14,394 nt of DNA, from assembly GCA_036939975.1 (NCBI GenBank), contig JALLPB010000710.1:1-14394 (forward strand). Reading direction: 5' to 3'. A model generated the notes under the pieces. The model had not been told where the DNA came from. It worked only from the letters and a program-made list of their open reading frames with translations, and did not search any database. The stretch's first letter is position 1, and every line of letters starts with the position of its first letter. This DNA comes from Cyclostephanos tholiformis (Eukaryota > Bacillariophyta > Thalassiosirophyceae > Thalassiosirales > Thalassiosiraceae). The position numbers were made by a program, and so were the translations under genes. This document shows, piece by piece, positions 1 through 9,200 of this stretch.

Positions 1-1221
1 GCTTTTCCACTCTTGGAATTGGGACCTGTTCATCCGGCTTGGTGAATTGTTTGTCAGGAGGTTGCAATGTGCTGTCCAGTTGTTGGAGGGCTTCAAAATG
101 GGCATCGTCTTTGGAGTGTTGAATTCCTTGAATTGCGTTCTGCAATTTTGTGATGGCATTGATAATGGCGTCCGCTGGCGTGACCGTGGGTTGCGTTATA
201 TACTTGTGCTTGAAGAACACTGTGTCAGCCAGTTGTTTTGCTCGTGTCTTTTTGCTTTTACATGTGTTCTGTAGTGCTCCTTGGACGTTTTCAAATATAA
301 TCCATCTGCTGAATGCTCACCAAAAGTTTTTTGCCGACCTGGTTTATTGTGGAACTGAACAGCGCAACCCATGGGGGCAATCAGCATGCGAATGTAACCG
401 AAACTCCCATGGTGATGCATAAGCTGATATGTGGGGAGCCACGTTCGATTGGCGCAATAAATTCAAGGTAAGAAATGTCTGTGGCAACAATTCATCCCAT
501 TGATCTATCGAGAAACCATCAGCGACCCCTGCTAACACTGAAATAAAATGCCCCTTGAACATTTGAATCGCTTGTTCTGTGGCATTTCATCTGTGTTGGT
601 CTGCGGGGGTTAATTCAACTCTGCATTTATTATTGCAGATGGCTATCTTCAACTCCTCTGGCACTTTGTTATCAAGTATGTGCCAGTTCGGGCAAATGAC
701 TCCGATCGACATCCATTGTTGAAAAATGGCTTGATAAGCTGTGGTAAGTGATTTTGCTGTCGTTGATTGTATCGGTTTGCAGTCAATGTAATTTCCATCT
801 AACTCAACTGCAACCATGATATATTTGTTTCCGCGAGCTGATGTTATTGGAAAATTTCCCATTTGGTTGGAGAACATCAATTTCTTGGTGGCGTCGAACG
901 CAGTCAGGTAAACATCTTTTTGTTTGACCCGAGGCATTGGTTGAAAACCAATCATTGCATCCTCATCTAACACCTTCGTTGATCGAACGCCTTGCTTCAT
1001 TTGCTTCATGTGCCCTTTATGGGTTTCATCCAATTCTGGAAAATGTCGTGAGATATTTTACAGTGTCATGCCGGGAAATGTGACACTTTTACTGGATATC
1101 CCAAAGTGGCATGAAGAAATCTAACAACTTCTTTTGTGCTCAGTAAGTTGTACGCACTTGTTGCCATTTCTGCGACCTCCACAATTGGTACCATCCAAAG
1201 TCCTCTGCCATCCTGCCACCC
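1..1221 (-). pseudogene. Pre-integrase and integrase core remnant (frameshifted)
   Basis: Homology runs through four reading pieces. Piece one (1066-1221) encodes GWQDGRGLWMVP and the start of the pre-integrase domain. Piece two (589-1060) encodes DETHKGHMKQ and the integrase core. Piece three (about 415-586) follows an in-frame TGA at 587-589, in a place where relatives have Arg. The last piece runs from a shift near 411-417 through another near 260 and stays open to position 1. Of the DDE triad, the first Asp (expected D-Q-T-G) is Asn in FSNQMGNFP (codon 866-868), the second Asp is kept in WHILDN, and the Glu is kept in NATEQAIQ just past the stop. About a dozen residues before the region of FPGMT also seem to be missing. 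Clearly non-functional. Confidence 0.8.
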
Positions 1222-1271
1222 TTGGAGTGGTGGCAGCGCCATTCGCCTTTAGGTAAGAAAACAGTAGTATA

Positions 1272-1631
1272 TCAATTATCTGCGAGCGTAGATAAGCTCA
1301 TCAATGCTGGTTGACTCATTCCAGGGACCATGATTGCCTTCCTGGCACCCTTGGAGAGTGCACGGGTTGACAGCAGCCCAGTGTATGTTGCTTGGAGCTT
1401 CATGCCGTTGGTGGTGACAATGATTTTGTCGGAAAGGCAGGTAAGATGTAGTCCTCGTCGTGAATTTACACACGTTTTTGATGCCCCCAAATCTAACATT
1501 GCCTGTGTGGCCTCTTCAATTGCATTGGCTTCAAGTTGAAGTGCCTCTTTGATTCTTTTTGCCGTTCGAGGCGTTGCGCCCATTTTGATGTGGGTCGTGG
1601 GCCAGAAGTCACGATCGAAAAAGATATTGGT
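1272..1631 (-). pseudogene. Aspartic protease remnant of the copia-like Pol
   Basis: The frame is open between stops at 1632-1634 and 1272-1274, with an internal Met at 1583. It contains AMLDLGASKTCV, where retroviral-type proteases have D-S/T-G. The middle residue is Leu (TTG), so the catalytic loop is altered. The downstream stretch (KARKAIMVPGM and SLSTLADN in outline) matches the flap and later part of diatom copia proteases. The closing TGA at 1272-1274 sits where the family has Gly before YTTVFLPKG, and the homology continues in frame past it to about 1222, so this stop is a mutation. Confidence 0.7.
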
Positions 1632-1739
1632 TTATTGGGTGGAGGGTCAAGTCCAGTGGCTGCCAGGTAAGGGAAAATTGCTGTTTTAGTTTAGTGATTT
1701 CAACCTTTCCCGGTCTAATGACTTGACCTCCACGCACCT

Positions 1740-1877
1740 TCAGGTGTTTTTCCTGCTTGTCCAACCCGCAGGGCGTTTAGCGGTGTTGGCTTCAAGTTCG
1801 AAGAATGCTTCAGGCTTGTGGTAAACCTCCAGCCCACAATGTGGGCATTTCTTCTTCTTCTTCATGTCCGCTCCAGC
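1740..1877 (-). pseudogene. Zinc-knuckle remnant downstream of Gag
   Basis: Directly after the Gag TAG the same frame stays open for 45 codons to TGA (1740-1742). It encodes a lysine run followed by CPHCGLEVYHKPEAFFELEA and then AKRPAGW. Spacing matches the CX2C...HX4C nucleocapsid knuckle of copia Gag proteins, but the last ligand is Phe where Cys is expected. The finger would lack one zinc ligand. This is family-based inference: it could be a lineage variant, but together with the surrounding stops it fits decay. Confidence 0.6.
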
Positions 1878-2378
1878 CTATTTATTCTTTGGATTGGTCG
1901 GAGGTGAGATTTTCTCGAGTGACTCTTTGAACATTGCCATCATTTCCTTGAACTGCCTTTGACTCTTGTCCTTTATGCTGTTCACAAGCTCGGCATTCAT
2001 GAGGGCTTGTGCCTCAAGCTGCTCGATTTGGTCAATTTCCTTGTTGGTGATGCTGTTGGCAATGCCGTGCCCCACCAATTTTGCTGTGTTTTTGTTTTGC
2101 TTGTGATGCTTTCCAAACTCTTTCTGAATGAAAACCCAGAAGTTTGTAAATGTCTGATCCGCCTTGGGCTTTGCCTCCCAGTCGCAGAGGGCGGGTAAAA
2201 ATTCCCCGGATGCATGGTAAGTTGCAAGGGCAAAGGCAAGTCGCAATTCTGGATTTTTGCTTTGTCCAACTTTCAACAACTGACGCTCGAATTTGTCGCC
2301 TCTTGCAAAAGGGGCCGCGGTTGCTTCGATGCTGTCCCATGGCTTTTGGATATTTGTGAAGAGTTCTGTCACGTCCAT
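1878..2378 (-). pseudogene. Gag (capsid-like) fragment of the copia-like element
   Basis: An open frame of 166 codons starts at the ATG ending at 2378 and stops at TAG (1878-1880). It begins MDVTELFTNIQKPWDSIE and is rich in Lys, Glu and Gln, as expected for a structural Gag. There are no membrane segments. The C-terminal third (GKHHKQNKNTAKLVGHGIAN onward, about residues 89-160) looks helical and coiled-coil prone. Recognition rests on overall resemblance to diatom copia Gag and on its place upstream of protease and integrase. The same frame continues past the TAG into a zinc-knuckle-like segment, so the TAG is probably a later mutation and not the natural end. Part of the dead element, though this piece alone remains open. 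Confidence 0.7.
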
Positions 2379-2475
2379 GTGGTTAAGGGTCCCGCTGACA
2401 CTTCTTGGATGTGTATAATATATCCCAAAATCAAAATGGTAATCACTATTTCAAAGCGGTCATCATGAGTGACAG

Positions 2476-2649
2476 TTTGGAATGGGTTTGGTTCAAACAC
2501 TACCCATTCCAAAATAAGGATTGTTCCAATATTGGAAATTAAGTTTTGAAAGGGAATGATTTGATTAGGGGACATTGTTTTAAAACATTAGCCCCCATTT
2601 TGAAATGGGCAGGTAGACTATTAAATTTCAAATCGGGGAGTCCCCATTT
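2476..2649. repeat. Cluster of short perfect palindromes upstream of the retroelement
   Basis: Five inverted repeats lie within 174 nt. First, 12-nt arms TTTGGAATGGGT (2476-2487) and ACCCATTCCAAA (2502-2513) around a 14-nt loop. Second, the palindrome TTCCAATATTGGAA (2524-2537). Third, TGTTTTAAAACA (2576-2587). Fourth, CCCATTT-TG-AAATGGG (2594-2609). Fifth, GGGGA-G-TCCCC (2635-2645), flanked by AAAT and TTT. Variants of an ATTTTGAAAT or CCCATTTC word recur in both orientations. Position upstream of gag would suit a retroelement LTR or leader, or an unrelated small foldback or MITE-like insertion. The function is unknown. Confidence 0.6.
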
Positions 2650-3176
2650 CAAAACAGAGTTTGTGATAAATTGGAGATTAACATATAACACTGACATTTC
2701 ATAAAATACTGATTATCTTTTGTCAGAGTTATGCCAGTAAGGACTAGGTGTGATGCCAAAGATTATTACACTAACTGATCTCAAGCTAAATGGGTTCTGG
2801 CTTTTTTTGCTAACTCCTCTTGCTACTCTCATTGCTGACATGATGATGATGCACATTTACTTTGTTAATGCTATCATCACAGACTACATCATCTTGTGGA
2901 GTTGATTGAAGGCAAAGTTTGCATTGCCAAATTCAAAGAAAAGACATGCACCTTCGGCAGCTACAGCCAGAATTGGTCAGTTTGTGCATTAATTTACTTA
3001 TTCATAGGTTGAAAATAAAGATAATTCAATACCATAACTTGTGAATCATGCTTATTCCCTGGATACTCCTAACTTGCTTTAATTTATGAAGCGCATTGTT
3101 TATTTCTTCGCTGGGGAGAATATTATCAATTCGTCATCGACCATACATGATCATGACAGCTCTAAGAATTGAGACC
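2650..3176. other. AT-rich intergenic stretch without a recognisable gene
   Basis: No open frame with a credible start, no RNA gene and no clear repeat is visible. A stop-free stretch of about 50 codons lies on plus around 2865-3010, but it has no ATG and no recognised family. The right-hand end should hold the 3' untranslated region of the helicase gene, which is read towards it. Confidence 0.5.
3099..3104 (-). terminator. Possible polyadenylation signal AATAAA for the helicase
   Basis: AATAAA on the minus strand lies 72 nt downstream of the helicase stop codon (plus-strand TTTATT). Position and sequence suit a poly(A) signal, but such hexamers are frequent by chance in AT-rich DNA and diatom signals are loosely conserved. 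Confidence 0.3.
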
Positions 3177-6026
3177 TTATCCTCCTCCAACAAAGCAGGA
3201 CATGGATGAAGTAAATTTGAGCCCCAACGCTTCAGCAATGGCAGCCAATCTATGCACTTCATTATTCCTTGGGCGAACCAAAGTAATAGCCATGCCCGAG
3301 CGTCCGCTCCTACCGGTGCGCCCCGCCATGTGTGCATAGCCCGCGGCACTGGATGGCGGAGATAGCATAAAGACATATTCGACATCTGGCAGATCAAGGC
3401 CACGAGCGAAGCGTTCGCCAATGATGTATATTGGTACTGACTTCCACTTATTATTGCTATTGTCACGCTCTTCCACAGATGGCGAATCTTCATCTTCGGA
3501 CGCATGTCCGCCTGTCCTTTTCTTGCCGTCAAGGTTTCTCAATGTGCGTACATCATTTATACCCCGTAACATCAATTCCTGTTGCACACGATCAACCCCA
3601 AGTCTTCCAGGGAAAATGATGATTGGTTTTGCTTTCGTTTCGGACATCATCATAGTTCTCCACAACGTGTCTATTGTATGCTTCACCCGAATATCCTCAT
3701 TCCTTGCCGCCATCTTAGTTGATGGCGATGATGGCATGCTGCCATTTAAAAAATTCTCCTCCTTTTCACTCGAAGATTCTTCTTCTTCTTCCGCTTCTTC
3801 CTCCTCTTCTTCTGCGTTGTTGGTGTCGTAATTATCTACTTCTACTACTCGATAAGCATGTTGTAATCTCTCCGGCAATAAAACGCTTTTCCGTCTATCT
3901 GCGCTCTTGCTCTTCACCCTAGGATCATCGTTACCAGTAACAAGCGTTGCTGCCGCATCGGCGCTTTTTTTATTCAGGATCTGCATCAATTGACGTCTCA
4001 TTGTTCTACCTACGGTGGCCGAGGCACATATGAGCTGCACATCATCGAGTGATTTAATCGGGAGGTCCCTCAGTAAAAACTCAGTCTGCGTCTGTCGCGC
4101 GATTACGAGTCGTGGCTTCTTCTTCGTCGCAGCGATAGGGCGCGGAATGCCGCCCAAGGAAGCTGCGACGGCTACTGCCTGCTCCTCGACCACAGCCATC
4201 CTGATCTGCTCAATTTTTCGATTCTTCCTCTCAGTCGTCTCTCTCGCCACCGCCTCAGTCCTGAGCAATCGATCGGCCTCATCCAATACTATTGCCCGTA
4301 GGTTTGTCAGAAGTTTCACTGCCGTAGCACGCTCTCCCTCGGTAATGGGATCATCATCATCAATATCACCTTTGCTGTAATTTGCTTCCCTCAATCCAGC
4401 TATTCTCCCCGCCTCGCGATAGAGCATGCGAAGCATTTTAGGCGTACCAGAAATGATGGTAGGGGCATTTTGTTCAATTGATCTTAGGATCATCCTCCCC
4501 GGTGAAATGCCGACATTATATTTATCACGACTTTCATTCACTGTTCCGTGGCCAAACTCCGACGGGGAATTGTCACTCAAATCGTTTGATTTTGCAACGC
4601 CATGCATAGCTGCGCCATAATTATCATCAGTGACGTCACCAATAACAAGAACTGACGACAATTGACGAGTAGTGCCATCGATCTCCTTCTGTAGAGGTGG
4701 CCAAAGAACATCCACCTCGCGCTGAATCTGGCATGCCAATTCAATCGTGGGAGTTACGATCAAGATCCCGCCAATACCCTCGCCCATTTGTCCGCCGGGC
4801 GATGTGCACAGTAATGGCAAAAGATAGGCCAACGTCTTGCCGGTTCCAGTGGGGGATGCTATTATTCCATTTGATCGTTTTGTTTTGGTTTTGACTGTCG
4901 CTTTTGGTATATTGCCGTGATATTTGCTGTTGACATTCTCTCGGCGATCGCCTCCTCTGATGTCATAGCTGATGTTGTCTCGAGAACCTGGGGGGGCGGC
5001 GGCAGTCAAAATGGGAAATGCCGCACATTGAACGGAAGTTGGGGACGTTCGGCCTGAGGCGTACAGGCGCGATGAGAGGACGGGTCCCACCGGAAGGGAA
5101 CCCCACAAAAAATTAGGAGGAGAAATCTTGTCGTCACTAATATCAGACACCTCAGCCGCCGTTGTCGCTGTCGATGTCTCCGTAGCCTTGCTAAGAGTGT
5201 CAACTTCTGCTGTGGCCGTGGTCCAGGGTTCCAACAGTCGACACACATCTTCAGCGGATTCAATCTTAATTTTGCTTCCGAATAGTGATGATAAGACATC
5301 GCTGTTCTTCCTCGCACGACTAAATTCATCATTATCATCATCATCATCATCAGAAACACCATGATCATGTAATGCATCCCACTCTTTCGTCACCTCAGCG
5401 TACAATTTGTCCCCTTCCCTTTCCCACCGGGGTGGACGCTTGGTATTGATGGTTCTCTTCCTAACATCAGCACCGGCACCAGCAGCGTGACCGTCCAAGG
5501 CGATTTCTTTGTTGCTCAATCGGAAGGAGTGACCGCGTCGATTGTGATCGGCGGCATTCGCGCCTCGATTTCTACTATTACTATAAGTAGCTGACTGTTC
5601 TTGATGCTGTTTTCGTTGTGCTCGTTTGGCTCCACTTTTATTGCTGGTGTAATCGCATGATTTTCTTGAAGAAGACGAGGAAGAAGAAGAAGAAGAAGAA
5701 GATGACGAGAACATTCTCACTTTTGCAATATCACCGACTCCTCCTGCTAACGCTCGTCTTGATGATACCGACGCCGATGAAGTAGCGGATTGATGCGATC
5801 CAGGACCAAAGTAGAACCTACTCTCCATAAACGCAAATTTCTGCGAAGAAGCCTCCGCCACGCATCTTGTCGAAGCGATATAGTTTCCTTCCTTGATAAC
5901 TGATATTATCAGCGGCGACAATGTCAGAGACTTCAAAAACATTATCATCGCCAAATTCCATATCGGTTGTCTAGACGCAGTAGTCGTAATTTCTTTCATG
6001 TAGAAATTGTTCAGATACGCGCGCAA
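3177..6026 (-). CDS. DEAD-box ATP-dependent RNA helicase with large insertions
   Basis: A single uninterrupted frame of 949 residues. Helicase motifs appear in order: Q motif GRTSPTSVQ (Gln about 333), motif I ASPTGTGKT (390-398), Ia PTIELACQ, Ib SGTPKML, II DEAD (582-585), III SAT (669-671), IV IIIFPGR, V RGLDLPD (875-881) and VI HMAGRTGR (899-906). It should unwind or remodel RNA using ATP. Compared with a typical 400-residue core it has a long basic, Ser-rich leader (1 to about 310), about 35 extra residues between the Q motif and motif I, and long inserts before motif II and before motif IV, the latter Glu-rich. Motif Ia has Ile where Arg is usual and motif VI has Met where Arg is usual. 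Met1 and Met10 are both possible starts. The N-terminus could be an organelle-targeting sequence, but no clear cleavage motif is seen. The exact orthologue is not assigned. Confidence 0.9.
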   Translation of the reverse strand: MRAYLNNFYMKEITTTASRQPIWNLAMIMFLKSLTLSPLIISVIKEGNYIASTRCVAEASSQKFAFMESRFYFGPGSHQSATSSASVSSRRALAGGVGDIAKVRMFSSSSSSSSSSSSSSRKSCDYTSNKSGAKRAQRKQHQEQSATYSNSRNRGANAADHNRRGHSFRLSNKEIALDGHAAGAGADVRKRTINTKRPPRWEREGDKLYAEVTKEWDALHDHGVSDDDDDDNDEFSRARKNSDVLSSLFGSKIKIESAEDVCRLLEPWTTATAEVDTLSKATETSTATTAAEVSDISDDKISPPNFLWGSLPVGPVLSSRLYASGRTSPTSVQCAAFPILTAAAPPGSRDNISYDIRGGDRRENVNSKYHGNIPKATVKTKTKRSNGIIASPTGTGKTLAYLLPLLCTSPGGQMGEGIGGILIVTPTIELACQIQREVDVLWPPLQKEIDGTTRQLSSVLVIGDVTDDNYGAAMHGVAKSNDLSDNSPSEFGHGTVNESRDKYNVGISPGRMILRSIEQNAPTIISGTPKMLRMLYREAGRIAGLREANYSKGDIDDDDPITEGERATAVKLLTNLRAIVLDEADRLLRTEAVARETTERKNRKIEQIRMAVVEEQAVAVAASLGGIPRPIAATKKKPRLVIARQTQTEFLLRDLPIKSLDDVQLICASATVGRTMRRQLMQILNKKSADAAATLVTGNDDPRVKSKSADRRKSVLLPERLQHAYRVVEVDNYDTNNAEEEEEEAEEEEESSSEKEENFLNGSMPSSPSTKMAARNEDIRVKHTIDTLWRTMMMSETKAKPIIIFPGRLGVDRVQQELMLRGINDVRTLRNLDGKKRTGGHASEDEDSPSVEERDNSNNKWKSVPIYIIGERFARGLDLPDVEYVFMLSPPSSAAGYAHMAGRTGRSGRSGMAITLVRPRNNEVHRLAAIAEALGLKFTSSMSCFVGGG
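3775..3815. repeat. TTC-rich repeat encoding an acidic Glu/Ser tract in the helicase
   Basis: TTC/TCC-rich tract on plus, read on minus as mostly Glu with Ala and Ser (about residues 738-752). It falls in the insert between the SAT motif and motif IV, that is between the two RecA-like domains. Confidence 0.65.
5326..5352. repeat. ATC/GAT trinucleotide repeat in the helicase gene
   Basis: A near-perfect ATC run on plus, read on minus as a run of Asp codons (GVSDDDDDDNDE) at about residues 225-234 of the helicase. It lies in the poorly conserved leader, so length changes would be tolerated. Confidence 0.7.
5667..5703. repeat. GAA/TTC trinucleotide repeat in the helicase gene
   Basis: A nearly pure GAA tract on plus is read on minus as a polyserine run of about 15 residues (around residues 106-121) ahead of RKSCDY. 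It is a likely slippage site in the low-complexity leader. Confidence 0.7.
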
Positions 6027-6243
6027 CTCCTACTATTGTTGAAGTCTATAAGTTGTTTCTCAAGAACGACTCACGTGCGCAATGAGAAAGAGGAATGTCA
6101 GGAGTTAATTCTATTGGATGGCGAAAAGGATGAATTTTGTTTTACCCTGCAATAATATTATTTGATGATGTGATGTGTCGAGAGTTATCGTACCATAATA
6201 TTACACAGAGACACACAGTTGTTGTGAGGACAGAAGATAATGG
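6027..6243. promoter_or_regulatory. Divergent promoter interval between helicase and peptidase genes
   Basis: Only 217 nt separate the first Met codon of the helicase (read left) from the first in-frame Met codon of the peptidase (read right). Both promoters and 5' untranslated regions must overlap here or extend into coding sequence. If the peptidase starts at 6364 or 6538, the interval is longer. No convincing TATA box or other element can be named. Confidence 0.45.
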
Positions 6244-9200
6244 ATGGCCTCGTTCGTTTGTGCGAGACTCCCATGTCTCAGTGCTCCGATAGAAAGAGCC
6301 AATACAACATTACCTCGTGTCGTATCATACCACATACTCTATCATTATTTTCTTCTCCCAAGTATGACGATGTTATTACTACGAACGACGCCATCACCCC
6401 GACTTGTCCTCCTTTTTCAGCTGCTTCGACCCACTTCATCGTTCACCTACTGTAAATCATCAGGATTAGCTTTTACTGGAGCTAGGACCACTCCCAATTT
6501 CGGTTCCATTTTCAGACCATTCCACATCAACCATAAAATGATGTCTACCATGGATAGTAGCGTCGAAGAGGTGGATGACCCCTACATCTTCCTAGAGGAG
6601 GTAGAATCCGAAGAAAGCATCGCTTTTGCGAAGATGGCCAACGAGAAATGTTTGGCTCGGCTGGGCGATCCCAGCCACTCCGACACATACAAGCGCGTCT
6701 TGGCGGCATTGGAGAGTAATGACAGGCAAGTTTACGCTGTCGCTTTATTTTCTATTCTTTCGTGGCCTTCGAAGTGTTTCTAAACGAACAATACAACCTT
6801 GTTGTCATCGCAGGATACCTCATGTCAGCCTTTTGGGATACGAAGAAGGGACGGGGGACATGCTTCTTTACAATTTTTGGAAGGACTCGAAGGTTTGTAG
6901 TTCATCTATGCTGGGATGAGCGCTTCCTTGAATGCGTTGTCATTGCTTGGTGCCAAATTGATACTATATCCCACCGCCAATGCTATTTATCTCCCGTGAC
7001 GAGAGCTTATGTATCGAACTCAATTAATGAATTCTCTCGTCTAACATTCGCAGAACCCAAAGGGATTGTGGCGCAAAACAACTTTGACCTCGTACCAATC
7101 TAACAACACTGAGTGGATCACCGTGCTAGACCTCGATGCCCTGGCAAAGAAAGAAGAAGTAGGTACAGAATAATTCCCTTATCAATGTTATACCACTTCG
7201 GGCCGGCGTACTCAACTGTGTTTCAATCACGTCACGCACAAAAAAAAAATAGATCTCTTGGGTGTGGAAAGGATATACTCCACTCCCTCGCTCGTTGGAT
7301 GATCCCGAAAAGTCCGGTTACAAACCCGGAGTTGCCTCCTCTGCGCCGCAGGGCCGAGTGACGCGCGTTCTTCTCAATCTCTCTCGAGGAGGCGCGGACG
7401 CGACATACCTTCGCGAGTTTGATCTGTTGACCGAGGAATTCGTCGATCCTGACGGGGAGGATATGGGATTCTACCTACCGGAAGCTAAAACCCGGGCGAG
7501 GTATAAGTCAAGGTAAATGCGTGTACTTATTGAGCACGTTTGTTTCGTCAACTGGTCTTTCACATCCCACATACGCAATAACTTCACGCAGGGACGTCTT
7601 GTTGGTGGGTGCCGACACCGGAGAGGGATCCACGACAACATCGGGCTACCCGAGGACTGTCAGAGAGTGGACTCGTGGTAGCAAGGTAGACGACTCTCCA
7701 ATCATCTTCGAGGTCGACGCGACAGATGTGAGTTGTGGTCAATATCTCTACGACGAGACACACCGCGAGGGCGGAGCGATGTATGAAGTGCAAAGCAGAT
7801 CAATGTCATTCTACAATTCTCTTTACTATGTCAGAATGGAGCCTACGGATACGTTCGTAAAATTGGCAGTTGCCATGAATACCGAGGTTTCTTTCTTTGG
7901 CCGATGGATGATGCTTCGCGTAAAAGCGGATTGGGAGGCAAATGAGAATGGATCCGACAAGGACTTTAAGAGCGGGTCTCTTATCTATGTGGATGCCCGG
8001 GCATTCCTTGACTTCAGCAGTGCCAAAGAACGCGGAAATCTGGATGGTGTCAAAGAGATGGGGTCCCGACTCGAGTACCACGTACTGTTTGAACCAACCG
8101 ATTCAATGTCTTACGCGGGGTACAGCACAACGAAGAACTATTTGATACTTTACACGTTAGACGACGTAAAAGAGCGTCTAAAATTCTTCAAGATTGGGGA
8201 AACTGGGGGTCCATTTTCACTGGTTTACGGAGACGACGAAGGAGGACAGATTCGAGCAGCAAGCGCTGGAGGCGTGGACTCTAAAGAAAGCGATCTGATT
8301 TGGCTAACGACGAGTAGCTACACTCAGCCCAGCACTCTTTACCTGGCTGATGCCAGCAAATGTGGAACGGATGATTTTATCCTTAGCAAGCTGAAATCAC
8401 TTCCACAAATGGTATGCTCGGCAACTCTCCTATATTCCACTCTCTTCCTTCGTGTCAAATTTTCTGATTGTTTTGCCTTGCCTGAACTGTTTCAGTTTGA
8501 CTCTTCTGACTTGGACGTTTCCCAACATTTTGCTACAAGCAACGATGGGACCAAAATACCGTGAGTTTCAATTCTTGTTTACTTCATTCCTATCATTGTT
8601 CCTGCATGATGTGTCACTCACTCGCATACAATTGATACACTCACAAAAATTTGGCAGATACTTTATGATAGCAAAGAAAGGAATTAAGCTGGATGGCTCA
8701 ACGCCGACTCTGCTTTATGGATACGGAGGCTTTGAAATTAGCCTTGGCCCTCGATATGCCACTACTGTAGGCGTCAGTTGGTTAGAAAGAGGAGGTGTAT
8801 ACGTCGAAGCGAACATTCGTGGTGGTGGCGAATATGGCCCGAAGTGGCATCAGGTGAGTCGTCGTGTCGCTTCGCTCAAATGCAAAATGTGCCACTTGGT
8901 ATCATATATTGTGACCTCATGTGTGCTGTTCGTACAAAACTCCGTATTTCAGTCTGCTTTAAAGGAAAATCGTAATAAATGTTATGAGGACTTTATTGCG
9001 GTCGGCGAGGTATGATTTGATCTGGACCTTTCATCTCTGAATGACCTTTTTGGAGCCGCTCGCTTACTCATTTTCGCCTTCTAGCATCTTGTCGCTTCAA
9101 ATATCTGCACCCCTAAAACTCTTGCCTGCAGAGGTGGCTCCAATGGTGGACTCCTCGCGGGTAGTAAGTTCCAAATATCCCATTACTTGAGTTTTCTTTT

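Larger units (their letters stand above)
1..2378 (-). mobile_element. Decayed Ty1/copia-like LTR retrotransposon, gag to integrase, cut by left window edge
   Basis: Reading leftwards on the minus strand the order is capsid-like gag, a zinc-knuckle remnant, an aspartic-protease remnant, a pre-integrase segment and the integrase core. Protease then integrase, with reverse transcriptase expected next (beyond position 1), is the Ty1/copia order. Resemblance is to copia-like polyproteins abundant in diatom genomes, judged from memory of the family. The frame is broken many times: stops at 1878-1880, 1740-1742, 1272-1274, 1058-1060 and 587-589, and shifts near 1220, between about 1060 and 1070, near 411-417 and near 260. 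It cannot encode a working polyprotein. No LTR pair can be recognised because the other end lies outside the window; the true upstream limit may lie in the palindrome-rich stretch to the right. Confidence 0.85.

Noticed and set aside
2865..3010. Stop-free stretch on plus resembling a protein fragment
   Set aside because: No ATG, no recognisable family, and about 50 codons can be open by chance.
3421..5377. Several plus- and minus-strand open frames of 60-136 codons inside the helicase gene
   Set aside because: They are antisense or out-of-frame shadows of the helicase, rich in Ser/Leu from its repeat tracts, with no family resemblance.
6626..7103. Two overlapping plus-strand frames of about 100 codons in the 5' part of the peptidase gene
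   Set aside because: Each mixes intron and exon sequence in different frames; the spliced model explains the conserved residues in both.
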